NCBI RefSeq assembly: GCF_018613795.1
Contig: NZ_JAGGPN010000007.1
Coordinates: 1-64,000, forward strand
Source: Arthrobacter sp. ISL-65
Lineage (GTDB): Bacteria; Actinomycetota; Actinomycetes; Actinomycetales; Micrococcaceae
Length of the DNA stretch: 64,000 bases
Direction of reading: 5' to 3'
The notes below the pieces were generated by a model. It worked only from the letters and a program-made list of their open reading frames with translations. It ran no database searches and was not told where the DNA came from. Shown piece after piece: positions 27,335 through 35,882 of the stretch. The translations under genes were made by a program, and so were the position numbers. Numbering within the stretch: the stretch's first letter is position 1; every line of letters begins with the position of its first letter.

Positions 27335-28429
27335 ATGCAGTTCGGACGACCATCCGGCACGGCCCCGTTCGCGCTGTCCGTGCTCTCCGCGGGCGGCACC
27401 GGTGTCGGGACGACCGCTGAGGACGGGCTCGCGGGTACGATCTCGCTGGCGCGGACAGCGGACCGGTGGGGGTATCACCGGTTCTGGATGTCTGAGCATC
27501 ATGCGATGGGGGCGACGTCGGTGTCTTCACCACCGTTGATGGTCGCCCGCCTCATCGCGGAGACCACGAACATCCGCCTTGGCGCCGGAGGGGTAATGCT
27601 GCCCAACCACGCACCATTGCTGATCGCCGAGCAGTTCGGGATGCTTGAGGCTCTGGCCCCGGGCCGGATCGATCTCGGGCTGGGCCGAGCCCCTGGCACT
27701 GATGGCGCGACTGCTGGGGCGCTGCGTCGGGGCGCGGATGCCAACGACGGATTTCCACAGCAGGTGCTCGAGTTGCTTGGGTTCCTAGGTGACAAGTTTC
27801 CTCCCGGACACCCGTACCGGCACGTCCACGCGGTGCCCGGACCATGGCAGGCAAGGGAAAACCGGGTGCCTGCACCATCGACCGGCCCGGAGGTATGGGT
27901 GCTGGGCTCCTCTCCGTACTCAGCACAACTGGCCGGGCAGCTCGGCCGGCCGTATGCGTTCGCGTTGCAGTTCGGTGACGCTGACATCGACACGGCCATG
28001 CGTCTCTACCGTGAGAGCTTCCAGCCCTCCGACGTGCTCACCGAGCCCCACACCCTCGTCAGCGTGCCCGTAGCGATCAGCGACGACCCGGCTGAGGCCA
28101 AAAGGCAGGCGGCGACGTCGGCGATGGCGATGCTGCGCATGTTCAAAAACGAGGGCTACCTGCTCCTGCCCCCGGACGAGGTCGAGGCCTACCCGGCCAC
28201 CACGCATGAACGGCAAATCCTCGACGCCTACACCAGCCGCAGTTTCCACGGCACCGCCGCTACTGTCGCCGACCGTCTCGAAGCCCTGCAGGAGCGCACC
28301 GGAGTTGACGAGGTGATGCTCGTCGTCGGCGGCCACTCGGCAACCCTTGACCAACGAGGGATCGCCCTGATCGCCGATCATTACGAGCTCCCATACCTGC
28401 GAACCCCGTTACTGCCCGCCGCGCTGTAG
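27335..28429 (+). CDS. LLM class flavin-dependent oxidoreductase
   Basis: A 364-residue luciferase-like monooxygenase barrel. Family features include FALSVLSAGGTGVG near the N-terminus, YHRFWMSEHHAM, LGAGGVMLPNHAPLLIAEQF, GRIDLGLGRAPGTD and a late DRLEALQERTGVDEVML. It uses FMNH2/F420-type chemistry on an unknown substrate. GAGGAG stands five bases before the ATG. A cysteine hydrolase gene follows after 54 bases, suggesting a two-step catabolic or detoxifying unit under the divergent CGNR regulator. Confidence 0.87.
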   Translation: MQFGRPSGTAPFALSVLSAGGTGVGTTAEDGLAGTISLARTADRWGYHRFWMSEHHAMGATSVSSPPLMVARLIAETTNIRLGAGGVMLPNHAPLLIAEQFGMLEALAPGRIDLGLGRAPGTDGATAGALRRGADANDGFPQQVLELLGFLGDKFPPGHPYRHVHAVPGPWQARENRVPAPSTGPEVWVLGSSPYSAQLAGQLGRPYAFALQFGDADIDTAMRLYRESFQPSDVLTEPHTLVSVPVAISDDPAEAKRQAATSAMAMLRMFKNEGYLLLPPDEVEAYPATTHERQILDAYTSRSFHGTAATVADRLEALQERTGVDEVMLVVGGHSATLDQRGIALIADHYELPYLRTPLLPAAL

Positions 28430-28483
28430 CGCACGCACCAACTTTCCACACGTTCACAACACACCTCTTGAAGGAGAACCCCC

Positions 28484-29113
28484 ATGACCGCACCACGCCG
28501 AGCCCTGATCGTCATTGACGCCCAACAGGAATACTTCGACGGGCTGCTCCCGATCCAGTACCCGGCCCGGGATGAATCCATCGCCCGCATCCGGGCCGCG
28601 ATCGACACCGCAAAACAGACCGGAACCTCGATCGTGCTCGTCCAGCACGAACTCCCGGCAGAAGCCCCAGTGTTCGCATCCGGGTCAGTCACCTGGCAGA
28701 ACCACCCCGAAGTAGCCGCCCACGAGAATGTAGCTGCCAAGCGCATCAGCAAACAGTTCTCCAGCATCTTCGCCGACACCGACCTCGAAGCCTGGTTGCG
28801 TGAACAGGACATCGACACGATCACGCTCGCTGGCTACATGACGAACAACTGCGTGATCGCCTCCGCCGCGGCCGCCGAGCCCCTCGGCTTCGCCGTCGAA
28901 GTCCTCTCAGACGCGACCGGAGCAATCGACCTCACCAACGACGCTGGCACCGCGCCCGCACGCCAGATCCACGAGATTCTCATGGCGCTGCTGCACTCAA
29001 ACTGGGCCGCCGTCACCGACACCGAGACCTGGGCGACGGCACTGCATGCGGGCGCGCCGGCGCCCAAGAGCGACCTCGTCACCTCCGCAGAACAAGGTCG
29101 CAGCGCCCGATAG
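28484..29113 (+). CDS. Cysteine hydrolase (isochorismatase-like)
   Basis: A 209-residue amidohydrolase: catalytic Asp in ALIVIDAQQEYF (about 12), Lys in the AAKRISKQFSS region and nucleophile Cys in GYMTNNCVIASA. Relatives cleave nicotinamide, ureidoacrylate or N-carbamoyl groups, so an amide-type product of the upstream flavin enzyme is a sensible substrate. AAGGAG precedes the ATG. The last 25 residues are low-complexity. Confidence 0.86.
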   Translation: MTAPRRALIVIDAQQEYFDGLLPIQYPARDESIARIRAAIDTAKQTGTSIVLVQHELPAEAPVFASGSVTWQNHPEVAAHENVAAKRISKQFSSIFADTDLEAWLREQDIDTITLAGYMTNNCVIASAAAAEPLGFAVEVLSDATGAIDLTNDAGTAPARQIHEILMALLHSNWAAVTDTETWATALHAGAPAPKSDLVTSAEQGRSAR

Positions 29114-29290
29114 AACACCCGGGAGCGTCCCCGACGCAGCCGTGCCTCGGAGATCTACCGCCCGCCGCTCCTGGAACGGGCAGCTGTCCGGACTCCTCGC
29201 ACTCGCCCGGTCCAATCTGGCGCAAACGTTGATCGGGCGGCAGGACCGCAAAGCTCCCGCCGCCCTTCTGACAGAGGAAGCGTTGACTGT

Positions 29291-29842
29291 TCAGTCGTTG
29301 CGCACGCTGTAGGTACTGACGACGTTGCCTTTGCTGGTCCTGTACTGATCCTTGAGTTCCAGCCTGGTCAGCGGGTCGCCGTCCTCGAACAGCCGCCGCC
29401 CGCTGCCGGCCAGTACGGGATGGGTCATGAGGGTCAACTCATCGAGGAGGCCGGCGAAGAGCAATTGTCGCGTGACTGAAATGCTGCCGCATACAGCGAT
29501 CTCGCCGCCGTCGCGCTTTTTAAGATCTGATACGAACTCCTCCAGCGGTGCCTCGATCAGGTGCGAGTTTTCCCATTCCAGCGGCTCCGACAGGGTGCGC
29601 GATACGACGAACTTTTCCACCGGGTTGATGAAGGCGGCGAAGTCCTCGTCCCGGGAAGCGTTCGGCCAGTAGCCCGCCCATTCCTCATAGCTGACCCGCC
29701 CGAGGACGACTGTGTCCACCGTGTTGATCATCTTGGTCAGTCCCTTGCCAAGGTCCTCATCGAAGCTGTCGAACTGGAACTTGAACGGGTCCTGCACTAC
29801 GCCATCCACGGAGTGGAACAGTCCGGCTGTCAGTTTGCGCAT
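29291..29842 (-). CDS. Dihydrofolate reductase family protein (RibD C-terminal type)
   Basis: 183 residues with the RibD_C fold: LTAGLFHSVDGVVQDPF, VDTVVLGRVSYEEWAGYWPN, GGEIAVCGSISVTRQLL and LTLMTHPVLAGSGRRLF. ATG 29842 is fixed by GGAGG six bases upstream; the four preceding codons start with TTG. A distant relative of the 2611-3210 protein. Substrate unknown. Confidence 0.87.
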   Translation of the reverse strand: MRKLTAGLFHSVDGVVQDPFKFQFDSFDEDLGKGLTKMINTVDTVVLGRVSYEEWAGYWPNASRDEDFAAFINPVEKFVVSRTLSEPLEWENSHLIEAPLEEFVSDLKKRDGGEIAVCGSISVTRQLLFAGLLDELTLMTHPVLAGSGRRLFEDGDPLTRLELKDQYRTSKGNVVSTYSVRND

Positions 29843-29998
29843 CGGTGCCTCCAAATAGGGTCGTCAGGCATTACGGTATTCGGCGACGGCCGCCGGGGGA
29901 AGGTTTTTCGCGCTTAACCGGCGGCGGCTGACGAGCGGCCGTTGCCCGTATCCTATGCTTGGGGGCCAGGGATCGGCGTCGAATCTTAGGGGGCAACG

Positions 29999-30457
29999 AT
30001 GGTGCACCGGGCTGCCTTCGGTCTTGCCGCGGCGATCGCGCTTTTGCTTGCTGGATGTTCGGCGCCGCAGGAGGAACCCGCAGCCGCGTCCGCCGAGCCG
30101 TCAGTTCAGCCGGAAATGCCGACGGCGGTGGTGCAAAGTGCCGGAGGTAAGAAGGCCGTGGTGCACGCCGGAGTCTCGTCCGCTCCCGAGGAAAGCGGCC
30201 AGCTCATCGGCAGCCTCGCTGCGGACGGGGCGGGATGCATCGTGGTGCACACTCGCGATGGAGAAACAACAACACTGGTCTTCCCCGACGGCACTGTCTT
30301 CAGCGGCGAATCACTTGCCTTGCCGGATGGTTCATTCCTGGCCGAAGGGGCAAAGGTGGCCCTGGACGGCGCACGTGTTCCAGCTGATGAGAAATTGAGC
30401 GTGTGCCCGAACTACAGCAGGCTCTTCTCGGTAGTGAGAGCCACCATCAATCCATAG
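29999..30457 (+). CDS. Putative lipoprotein (152 aa)
   Basis: Signal peptide with lipobox LLLAGCSAP (Cys about 19), an Ala/Pro/Glu-rich linker, then a compact beta domain (about 75-150) with one Cys pair (GCIVVHTR, VCPNYS). AGGGGG precedes the ATG. Exposed on the outer face of the membrane. Family not recognised. Confidence 0.72.
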   Translation: MVHRAAFGLAAAIALLLAGCSAPQEEPAAASAEPSVQPEMPTAVVQSAGGKKAVVHAGVSSAPEESGQLIGSLAADGAGCIVVHTRDGETTTLVFPDGTVFSGESLALPDGSFLAEGAKVALDGARVPADEKLSVCPNYSRLFSVVRATINP

Positions 30458-30493
30458 CGCTCATCCTGAATCCCACGGGACCCGTCCCGAGGA

Positions 30494-30552
30494 AAGCGGC
30501 AGGATGTGAGGGAGCGTCGGGTTGGAGGCGGCAGGATGTGAGGAAGCGTCCT
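30494..30552 (+). repeat. 32-bp-period repeat, two units
   Basis: GGCAGGATGTGAGGGAGCGT recurs as GGCAGGATGTGAGGAAGCGT 32 bases later. It belongs to the dispersed family described in the findings, lying between convergent lipoprotein genes. Confidence 0.7.
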
Positions 30553-30559
30553 GGCCGGG

Positions 30560-30991
30560 CTAGCCGCGGGCGACGAGCAGGTTGTCGTGGACCTTTTTCC
30601 AGCCCTCTGATTGCAGCTGGTTCGTGTCGTAGCCGTCGGTGACGAGCATGGTGGACCCGGCGCCGCGGACATCGACCTTGACGATCTCGCCGTCGGTCAC
30701 CGGGCTCGAGCAGCTCGATCCCCACATCGGGGGAGTGGCGGTCGGAACAACAATCAGGCATGCCGCATGGGATTCTTGCTTAGTTACGGCGAAGTACTTG
30801 ACCCCGGCATCAACCGCGAGCAGGCGGACATTTTCCGGATTCCCGACATCGCTGACCTCGACTCCTTCCGGGAGCCGGTCTTCCGCCGTCGCCGGGCGGT
30901 CGAGTGCCTTGAGTTCTGACGGGGCCGAGCAACCGGTGAGCAGCAACCCGCCCAGTACGGCCGCAATCAGCGGAACTGAGTAACGATTCAT
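30560..30991 (-). CDS. Putative lipoprotein (143 aa)
   Basis: Signal peptide with lipobox LLLTGCSAPS (Cys 21), followed by a soluble domain of about 115 residues with Cys in ACLIVV and SSCSSP. Ends HDNLLVARG. Convergent with the other lipoprotein gene, from which it is separated by two 32-bp repeat units. Function unknown. Confidence 0.72.
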   Translation of the reverse strand: MNRYSVPLIAAVLGGLLLTGCSAPSELKALDRPATAEDRLPEGVEVSDVGNPENVRLLAVDAGVKYFAVTKQESHAACLIVVPTATPPMWGSSCSSPVTDGEIVKVDVRGAGSTMLVTDGYDTNQLQSEGWKKVHDNLLVARG

Positions 30992-31177
30992 AGCGCTGCC
31001 CCCTCAGGCTTGGTGGTGCCTTGACGCTACACGGCGGTTCTGATTTAGAGAACTTTTCGAACTATGGTTTCGAATTCGGAAATGGCGTCCTCCGCCAGCG
31101 AGAAGGTCTTTCTTGGCGCCCAACCGGGTCCGGCCGGGGGCCGCCCGAAACGACGTACCAACTCCGCAGTTCAACAC
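30992..31177. other. Intergenic, no gene seen
   Basis: Plus-strand frames through 31021-31419 run across repeats and a hairpin and show no protein-like pattern. The stretch should hold the promoter of the minus-strand lipoprotein gene. Confidence 0.4.
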
Positions 31178-31217
31178 GGGAAGGGCCCGGCCGCGCTAGC
31201 GCAGCCGGGCCCTTCCC
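31178..31217. terminator. Strong hairpin terminator
   Basis: A perfect 14-bp stem (31178-31191 with 31204-31217) around a 12-base loop that is itself partly palindromic. It lies downstream of dctA on the minus strand. Confidence 0.65.
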
Positions 31218-31225
31218 CGTGGCAG

Positions 31226-31315
31226 ACGCTCCCTCAGCTCTCGCCGTCGTTATCCAAACGCTTCCTCAGGTTCCGTCGTCGAACTCCCAACGCTTCCTTA
31301 CTTTGGGGGCCTTGC
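31226..31315 (-). repeat. 32-bp-period repeat, three units, reverse orientation
   Basis: ACGCTCCCTCAGCTC, ACGCTTCCTCAGGTT and ACGCTTCCTTAC begin at 31226, 31258 and 31290, exactly 32 bases apart. Same family as the other arrays, read on the minus strand. Confidence 0.7.
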
Positions 31316-31528
31316 GGCCGCTGGAGTGGCTCGGCGTCGTCGGAATCCTTGCGCTGTCACCCTGGCGACGTCTTCGCCATGGCCGCCTACCGGCGCAAGA
31401 TCACCTAGGGCGGATCTGACACGCTCCCTTCCACTTCTGGCCGGCAAGCCGGGGGAGCAGGCGCCCGGCCTATGAATCGCAGCGATGACTGGGGACGAAA
31501 TTGCACTGGCACGACAGGGAGCATGCCG

Positions 31529-33013
31529 CTATCGCACGGCTGCCGTAGCGGCAGCAGACGAAAGTTCGACGTCGGTCCCCGCCGCTGGCCTACCCGGCAC
31601 TCCGGCGCCAATTGACTCCGGCCCAGCATCCGCCGTCATCATCTCTCCGGCGTCGGTCCCCGCCGCTGGCCTACCCGGCACTCCGGCGCCAATTGACTCC
31701 GGCCCAGCATCCGCCGTCATCATCTCTCCGGCAAAGGCGCGCAGCATGGCGGCGCGGTCGAACTGGCCCTCCCACCTGGCCACCACGAACGTGGCGACAC
31801 AGTTGCCCAGCAGGTTCACCACCACCCGCATGGAGTCCATGAGCCGGTCGGCGCCGAGGAGCAGCGCGACGCCGGCTACCGGAAAGATCCCCAGGGCACC
31901 GGCCGTGGCGGAGAGCGCCAGGAATGCGGACCCGGGCACGCCGGCCATGCCCTTGGAGGTCAGCATGAGGACACCCAGGGCGGCGAGCTGCTGGCCAAGA
32001 TCCAGGTTGTAGCCGAAGGCCTGCGCCAGGAACAGCAGCGAGATGGACAGATACAGGGCCGCGCCGTCCAGATTGAAGGAGTAACCGGTGGGGACCACCA
32101 AACCGGTGGTGGCCCGGGAGCAGCCGGCATTCGTCAGCTTGGTCATGATGCGGGGCAACACGGATTCGGTGGACGCGGTCCCCAGAGCGAGAAGAAATTC
32201 CTCGCGGGTGTACTTCAAGAACTGCCACAGCGGCACCCGCGGGTACACCCAGGCCACCACGAACAGCAGGCCGATGAATATGATCGCGGCGCCGTAGCAG
32301 GCGGCGATCAGCAGTGCATAGGTACTCAGGGAGCCGAGGCCATACTGGCCGATGATGAAGGCCATAGCCCCGAACGCGCCCACCGGCGCTACCCGCATGA
32401 CCCAGCTCATGATCTTGAAGAACAGTTCCAGCACCGTTTCCATCAGGGTGATCACGGGGAGGCAGCGTTCACGGCCGACGACGACGATCGCGGCGCCGAA
32501 GAACACGGAGAAGCACAGCACCTGCAGGAGGCTGTTGCTGGCAAAGGCGCCGATCACGCTGGTGGGAATGATGCCCAGAAGGAAGGCGCCCGCGTCCTTG
32601 GGCGGGGCTGTGGCGGTTTTGGCGTTGAGGGCGTCCTGGGAGAGCGACGCCGGATCGATGTTTAGGCCGGCACCGGGCTGGACCAGGTTCCCCACCGCAA
32701 GGCCGAAAACGAGGGCGAAAAGGGTGGCGGCCGTGAAGTAGGCCAGAGCCTTGACGCCTACCCGGCCTACCGCCTTTACGTCGCTGACTGCCGCGATGCC
32801 GGTGACGATCACCAGGAAGATCAACGGGGCGATGATCATTTTGATGAGCTGGATGAAGCCGTCCCCAAGCGGCCGGAGGCCTGCGCCGATGTCCGGCCAG
32901 ATGTGGCCGATCAGGATGCCGGCCACGACTGCCACCAGAATCTGGAAGAAGAGGGACTTAAAAAGCGGCTTCTTCTTCGCAGGGGGTGCTGCGGTGGGCG
33001 CGGTGATGTTCAT
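31529..33013 (-). CDS. dctA: C4-dicarboxylate transporter, DAACS family
   Basis: A 494-residue Na+/H+:dicarboxylate symporter. Family motifs are present: re-entrant loop GTASTESVLPRIM, helix 7 GYSFNLDGAALY and loop SKGMAGVPGSAF. It imports succinate, fumarate and malate. ATG 33013 follows no strong ribosome binding site. The last 80 residues lie beyond the conserved core and hold a 27-residue tandem duplication (MMTADAGPESIGAGVPGRPA twice). The upstream region has repeated CGGAAAGAT boxes. Confidence 0.9.
   Translation of the reverse strand: MNITAPTAAPPAKKKPLFKSLFFQILVAVVAGILIGHIWPDIGAGLRPLGDGFIQLIKMIIAPLIFLVIVTGIAAVSDVKAVGRVGVKALAYFTAATLFALVFGLAVGNLVQPGAGLNIDPASLSQDALNAKTATAPPKDAGAFLLGIIPTSVIGAFASNSLLQVLCFSVFFGAAIVVVGRERCLPVITLMETVLELFFKIMSWVMRVAPVGAFGAMAFIIGQYGLGSLSTYALLIAACYGAAIIFIGLLFVVAWVYPRVPLWQFLKYTREEFLLALGTASTESVLPRIMTKLTNAGCSRATTGLVVPTGYSFNLDGAALYLSISLLFLAQAFGYNLDLGQQLAALGVLMLTSKGMAGVPGSAFLALSATAGALGIFPVAGVALLLGADRLMDSMRVVVNLLGNCVATFVVARWEGQFDRAAMLRAFAGEMMTADAGPESIGAGVPGRPAAGTDAGEMMTADAGPESIGAGVPGRPAAGTDVELSSAAATAAVR
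31570..31732. repeat. 81-bp tandem duplication inside dctA
   Basis: Two essentially identical 81-bp copies (31570-31650 and 31651-31732). The unit is a multiple of three, so the frame is kept and 27 residues are repeated in the C-terminal tail. Confidence 0.9.
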
Positions 33014-33077
33014 GCCTGTGCCTGTTCGTTGAAGGACAACGGCACACTGAATGCCGCAAGATCACATCCCACGCTAG

Positions 33078-33125
33078 GAAACCCATGTTTCCGGAAAGAT
33101 AAATCCGTAATGCGGAAAGATTAAA
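33078..33125. promoter_or_regulatory. Repeated boxes upstream of dctA
   Basis: GGAAACCCATGTTTCC (33078-33093) is an inverted repeat. CGGAAAGATAAA and CGGAAAGATTAAA are direct repeats 21 bases apart (about two helix turns). A likely regulator-binding array about 70-110 bases before dctA. Confidence 0.5.
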
Positions 33126-33171
33126 GTTGACCATTTCTCGTTGCGATCCACAGGCCTGGCCCTGCACGTGC

Positions 33172-33230
33172 AAACGCTCCCTCACCTCTGACCGCTTTTT
33201 CGGAGCGCTCACTCACCCTTTACCGGAAAT
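33172..33230 (-). repeat. 32-bp-family repeat, one clear and one degenerate unit
   Basis: AACGCTCCCTCACCTCTGAC begins at 33173 and a weaker GCGCTCACTCACC follows about 32 bases on, ending just before the 33238 gene. Confidence 0.55.
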
Positions 33231-33237
33231 GGTTCCT

Positions 33238-33933
33238 TTATGGCGTAAGCGGACCACGGATGACACGTAACGCAAGGCCGACGTCGCCGCCGAATATGGC
33301 GGTGTCCGACAGGCTGGAGCGTCCCCAGAGGCCCAGGTACATTTCCTTTGGTCCTGCCGTGACCGACGCCGAGATCTCCCCGCTGCCGAAGGTCCAAGCG
33401 GGTCCGTCGGGAACCTGGAAGGTCACGGCCTGCCCTGGGTCGGTCATCCGCTTCAGCCGGAGCTGCCGCGGGGCGAACATTGCCAGGGCCTCGTCGACGC
33501 CGTCGAGCAGGAAGTCTTCGGCAAACTCCGGATCCGCCAAGCCGGATGCCTGATGGGCATCGACGAGGTGGATCGCGTGTTCGTGGGCCTGCCGGCGTAA
33601 CCAGAATCCGGCCGCATGCGGGGGAGGGCCGAAGTTCCAGCAGAGCGCCGCGGGGTCCAGGGAAGTCATCGTGGCTAGGAAGCCAGGCACCCCTTCGAGG
33701 AACCAGCTTGCTGCCCGCTCCGTTGGCGGGGCCGGCTCCTGGACGTACTTGCCGGCACGAACCACCGCGGCAGCCCATCGTTCTATCGAGCCGAGATGGC
33801 CGAAAAGCGCATCGAGAGTCCATCCCGGACAGGCCGGAACCGAACGGCCCAGCAGGCTTTCCGGCTGGCGCGCCAGCGTTTGGAGGGATTCGAGGTTATG
33901 GGAGAGTTCGGCAAGGTAGCGTTCGGGCAACAT
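33238..33933 (-). CDS. Maleylpyruvate isomerase family mycothiol-dependent enzyme
   Basis: 231 residues of the DinB-like MDMPI fold: SVPACPGWTLDALFGHLG near 31-48 with the first metal His, and RRQAHEHAIHLVDAHQA (about 113-129) with the HEHAIH metal motif. Members use mycothiol, the actinobacterial thiol, for isomerisation or transfer. Substrate unknown. The C-terminal SCP2-like portion is present. Confidence 0.85.
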   Translation of the reverse strand: MLPERYLAELSHNLESLQTLARQPESLLGRSVPACPGWTLDALFGHLGSIERWAAAVVRAGKYVQEPAPPTERAASWFLEGVPGFLATMTSLDPAALCWNFGPPPHAAGFWLRRQAHEHAIHLVDAHQASGLADPEFAEDFLLDGVDEALAMFAPRQLRLKRMTDPGQAVTFQVPDGPAWTFGSGEISASVTAGPKEMYLGLWGRSSLSDTAIFGGDVGLALRVIRGPLTP

Positions 33934-33998
33934 GGGTCGAGCATATCCAGACCACCACTAGGCGAGCTTTGATGTTCACCTGCGCCGCCAACGGTCCA

Positions 33999-35288
33999 TT
34001 AAAACGTGTAGTACCGGAGGAGCAGGTACGGCACGCAGAGCCCTACGGTGACGACAGTGACCACCAGCCCATACTTGGTGAAGGTCCAAAAGGAAATCGG
34101 GTGGTCGTAGCGCTTGGCTATCCCGATGACGACGACGTTCGCGCTGGCTCCCACGGCGGTCGCGTTGCCGCCAAGGTCCGCCCCGAGAGCCAGTGCCCAC
34201 CAGAGGGGCTTGGCGGCGGCGCCGCCCGCCTGCACCAGGTCGTGTGTGATAGGGGCGAGCGTGGCGACGTAGGGGATGTTGTCGATGACACCGGACACCA
34301 CGGCCGACCCGGTGAGCATCCCGACCGCGGCGAGGTCGTGCCTGTCCCCGATCAGCGAAGCCGCGGCCTCCCCGACGGCGTCGATGACTCCGAGGTTAAC
34401 CAGGGAACCGACCATGATGAACAGGCCTGCGAAGAACAGCAGCGTCTCCCACTCGACGTCCCCGAAGACCTTGCGAGGCTCCAGCCGGGCGAGCAGCACG
34501 AGCAGCCCTGCGCCGAGCATCGCGACGACGGATGGTGCCAGGCCCAGCAGCGGCCGGGCGATGAAGCCGGTCAGCACCAGGCCCACCACGATGAGTGACT
34601 TGATCAGTAGCGCCTTTTCGCCCAGTGCCTCCTTCTCGTTCAGGGCCATCACGCGAGCTGCACGCTCCGGATGAAACTGGAAGGCTGATCGGAACATCCA
34701 GCGGCACAACCCGATGAAGACGACCAGAAGCACCGCTGCTATCGGCGCAAGATTACTGATGAAGTCGTTGAAGCTCAGGTCCCCGCGGCTGGCGATGATG
34801 ATGTTTGGCGGATCACCAATCAGCGTCGCCGTGCCGCCAATGTTGCTGGCCATCACCTCTGCAATCAGAAACGGCACAGGCGGGGCTGCCAGGCGTTCAC
34901 ACACCAGAAGAGTGACCGGAGCCGTGAGCAGCACCGTGGTGACGTTGTCCAGAAGTGACGAGAGCACAGCGGTGATGACCACCAGGATCACCATGATCCG
35001 GAACGGCTGCCCGCGGGCCCTTTTGGCAGCCCAGATCGCGAGGAACTCGAAGAGGCCGGTCTGCCGCAGGATGCCGACGATAATCATCATGGCCAGCAGC
35101 AGGAAGATGACGTTCCAGTCAATGCCGGACTCGGGCGAAAAAAACATTCCGGCGTCATTCGTGGCACCAATCAAAACCATTGCAGCTGCGCCGCCAAGCG
35201 ACGTCGTCATCCGTGGAACCTTTTCCGTGGCGATCAGGACATAGGCCGCGAAAAAGACACCCAGGGCAAGAATCACCTGGGCGGTCAC
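33999..35288 (-). CDS. ArsB/NhaD-type anion or sodium transporter
   Basis: 429 residues with about 11-12 membrane helices in the ion-transporter superfamily: SSLLDNVTTVLLTAPV and VVSGVIDNIPYVATLAPI are the two inverted-repeat hairpins, with GGTATLIGDPPNI and GADLGGNATAVGASANVV. Related proteins move arsenite, sodium or carboxylates. No arsenic genes are nearby. Its ATG overlaps the stop of the CBS-domain gene by four bases, and a CBS partner suggests regulation by nucleotides or ionic strength. Confidence 0.85.
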   Translation of the reverse strand: MTAQVILALGVFFAAYVLIATEKVPRMTTSLGGAAAMVLIGATNDAGMFFSPESGIDWNVIFLLLAMMIIVGILRQTGLFEFLAIWAAKRARGQPFRIMVILVVITAVLSSLLDNVTTVLLTAPVTLLVCERLAAPPVPFLIAEVMASNIGGTATLIGDPPNIIIASRGDLSFNDFISNLAPIAAVLLVVFIGLCRWMFRSAFQFHPERAARVMALNEKEALGEKALLIKSLIVVGLVLTGFIARPLLGLAPSVVAMLGAGLLVLLARLEPRKVFGDVEWETLLFFAGLFIMVGSLVNLGVIDAVGEAAASLIGDRHDLAAVGMLTGSAVVSGVIDNIPYVATLAPITHDLVQAGGAAAKPLWWALALGADLGGNATAVGASANVVVIGIAKRYDHPISFWTFTKYGLVVTVVTVGLCVPYLLLRYYTF

Positions 35289-35779
35289 TGTGGCCCGCTC
35301 CCGGGTTCAGGGCCGCCGGCGCTGGCGAGGACGGCATTGATGACTGAAGGAAGCGTGACAAACGTCGGCGCATCCCGGGGTGAGTCCCGGACCAGGGCAA
35401 TCTGTGTGCGGGCGTCCACCATCCGCGCCGCCATCTCAACCAGGGTCGCGTCAGCGTCGATGGTCAGGATCTTGCGGACGGCAACACCCTGGTCGTCGAG
35501 GAGATCCCCGACGGTCCGGTCGGCCAGGTGTTCCCACAGCTCCCCGGCCCCGGCCTCATCGAACACCGCTGCCAGCGACACGTCATCGAGAAGGTAGCCG
35601 GGCACCATGAGGCGCAGCACGTCCACGGCCGAGACTATGGCGGTGGGAACTCCCAGCCTGTTGGCAACAACGAGGCCCACCAAACCGCTGTCCGCGATCA
35701 AGCGGCCAGCTTCCACCGCCGTGGTTTCACGGCGCACCACGGGTAAAGGAACTTGAAGGTCGGCTGCGCGCACGCCCAC
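35285..35779 (-). CDS. CBS domain protein
   Basis: 164 residues with two CBS-type repeats: TTAVEAGRLIADSGLVGLVV then VPTAIVSAVDVLRL, and DADATLVEMAARMVDARTQI. It probably binds adenine nucleotides. Translationally coupled to the downstream ion transporter (ATGA overlap), which it may regulate. Confidence 0.83.
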   Translation of the reverse strand: MGVRAADLQVPLPVVRRETTAVEAGRLIADSGLVGLVVANRLGVPTAIVSAVDVLRLMVPGYLLDDVSLAAVFDEAGAGELWEHLADRTVGDLLDDQGVAVRKILTIDADATLVEMAARMVDARTQIALVRDSPRDAPTFVTLPSVINAVLASAGGPEPGSGPQ

Positions 35780-35882
35780 TCCTCACTGCCGGGGAAGACT
35801 GTACGTTGACTTCATCCAACCACCGGCGACCCCGGACGGCCAGCCTTCCTGCGACTGGACTTGGCGCGCAGTGTAGGTCAGG

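Noticed and set aside
31021..31419. Plus-strand frame of 132 codons
   Set aside because: It runs through a terminator hairpin and three repeat units, so its length comes from repeat composition.
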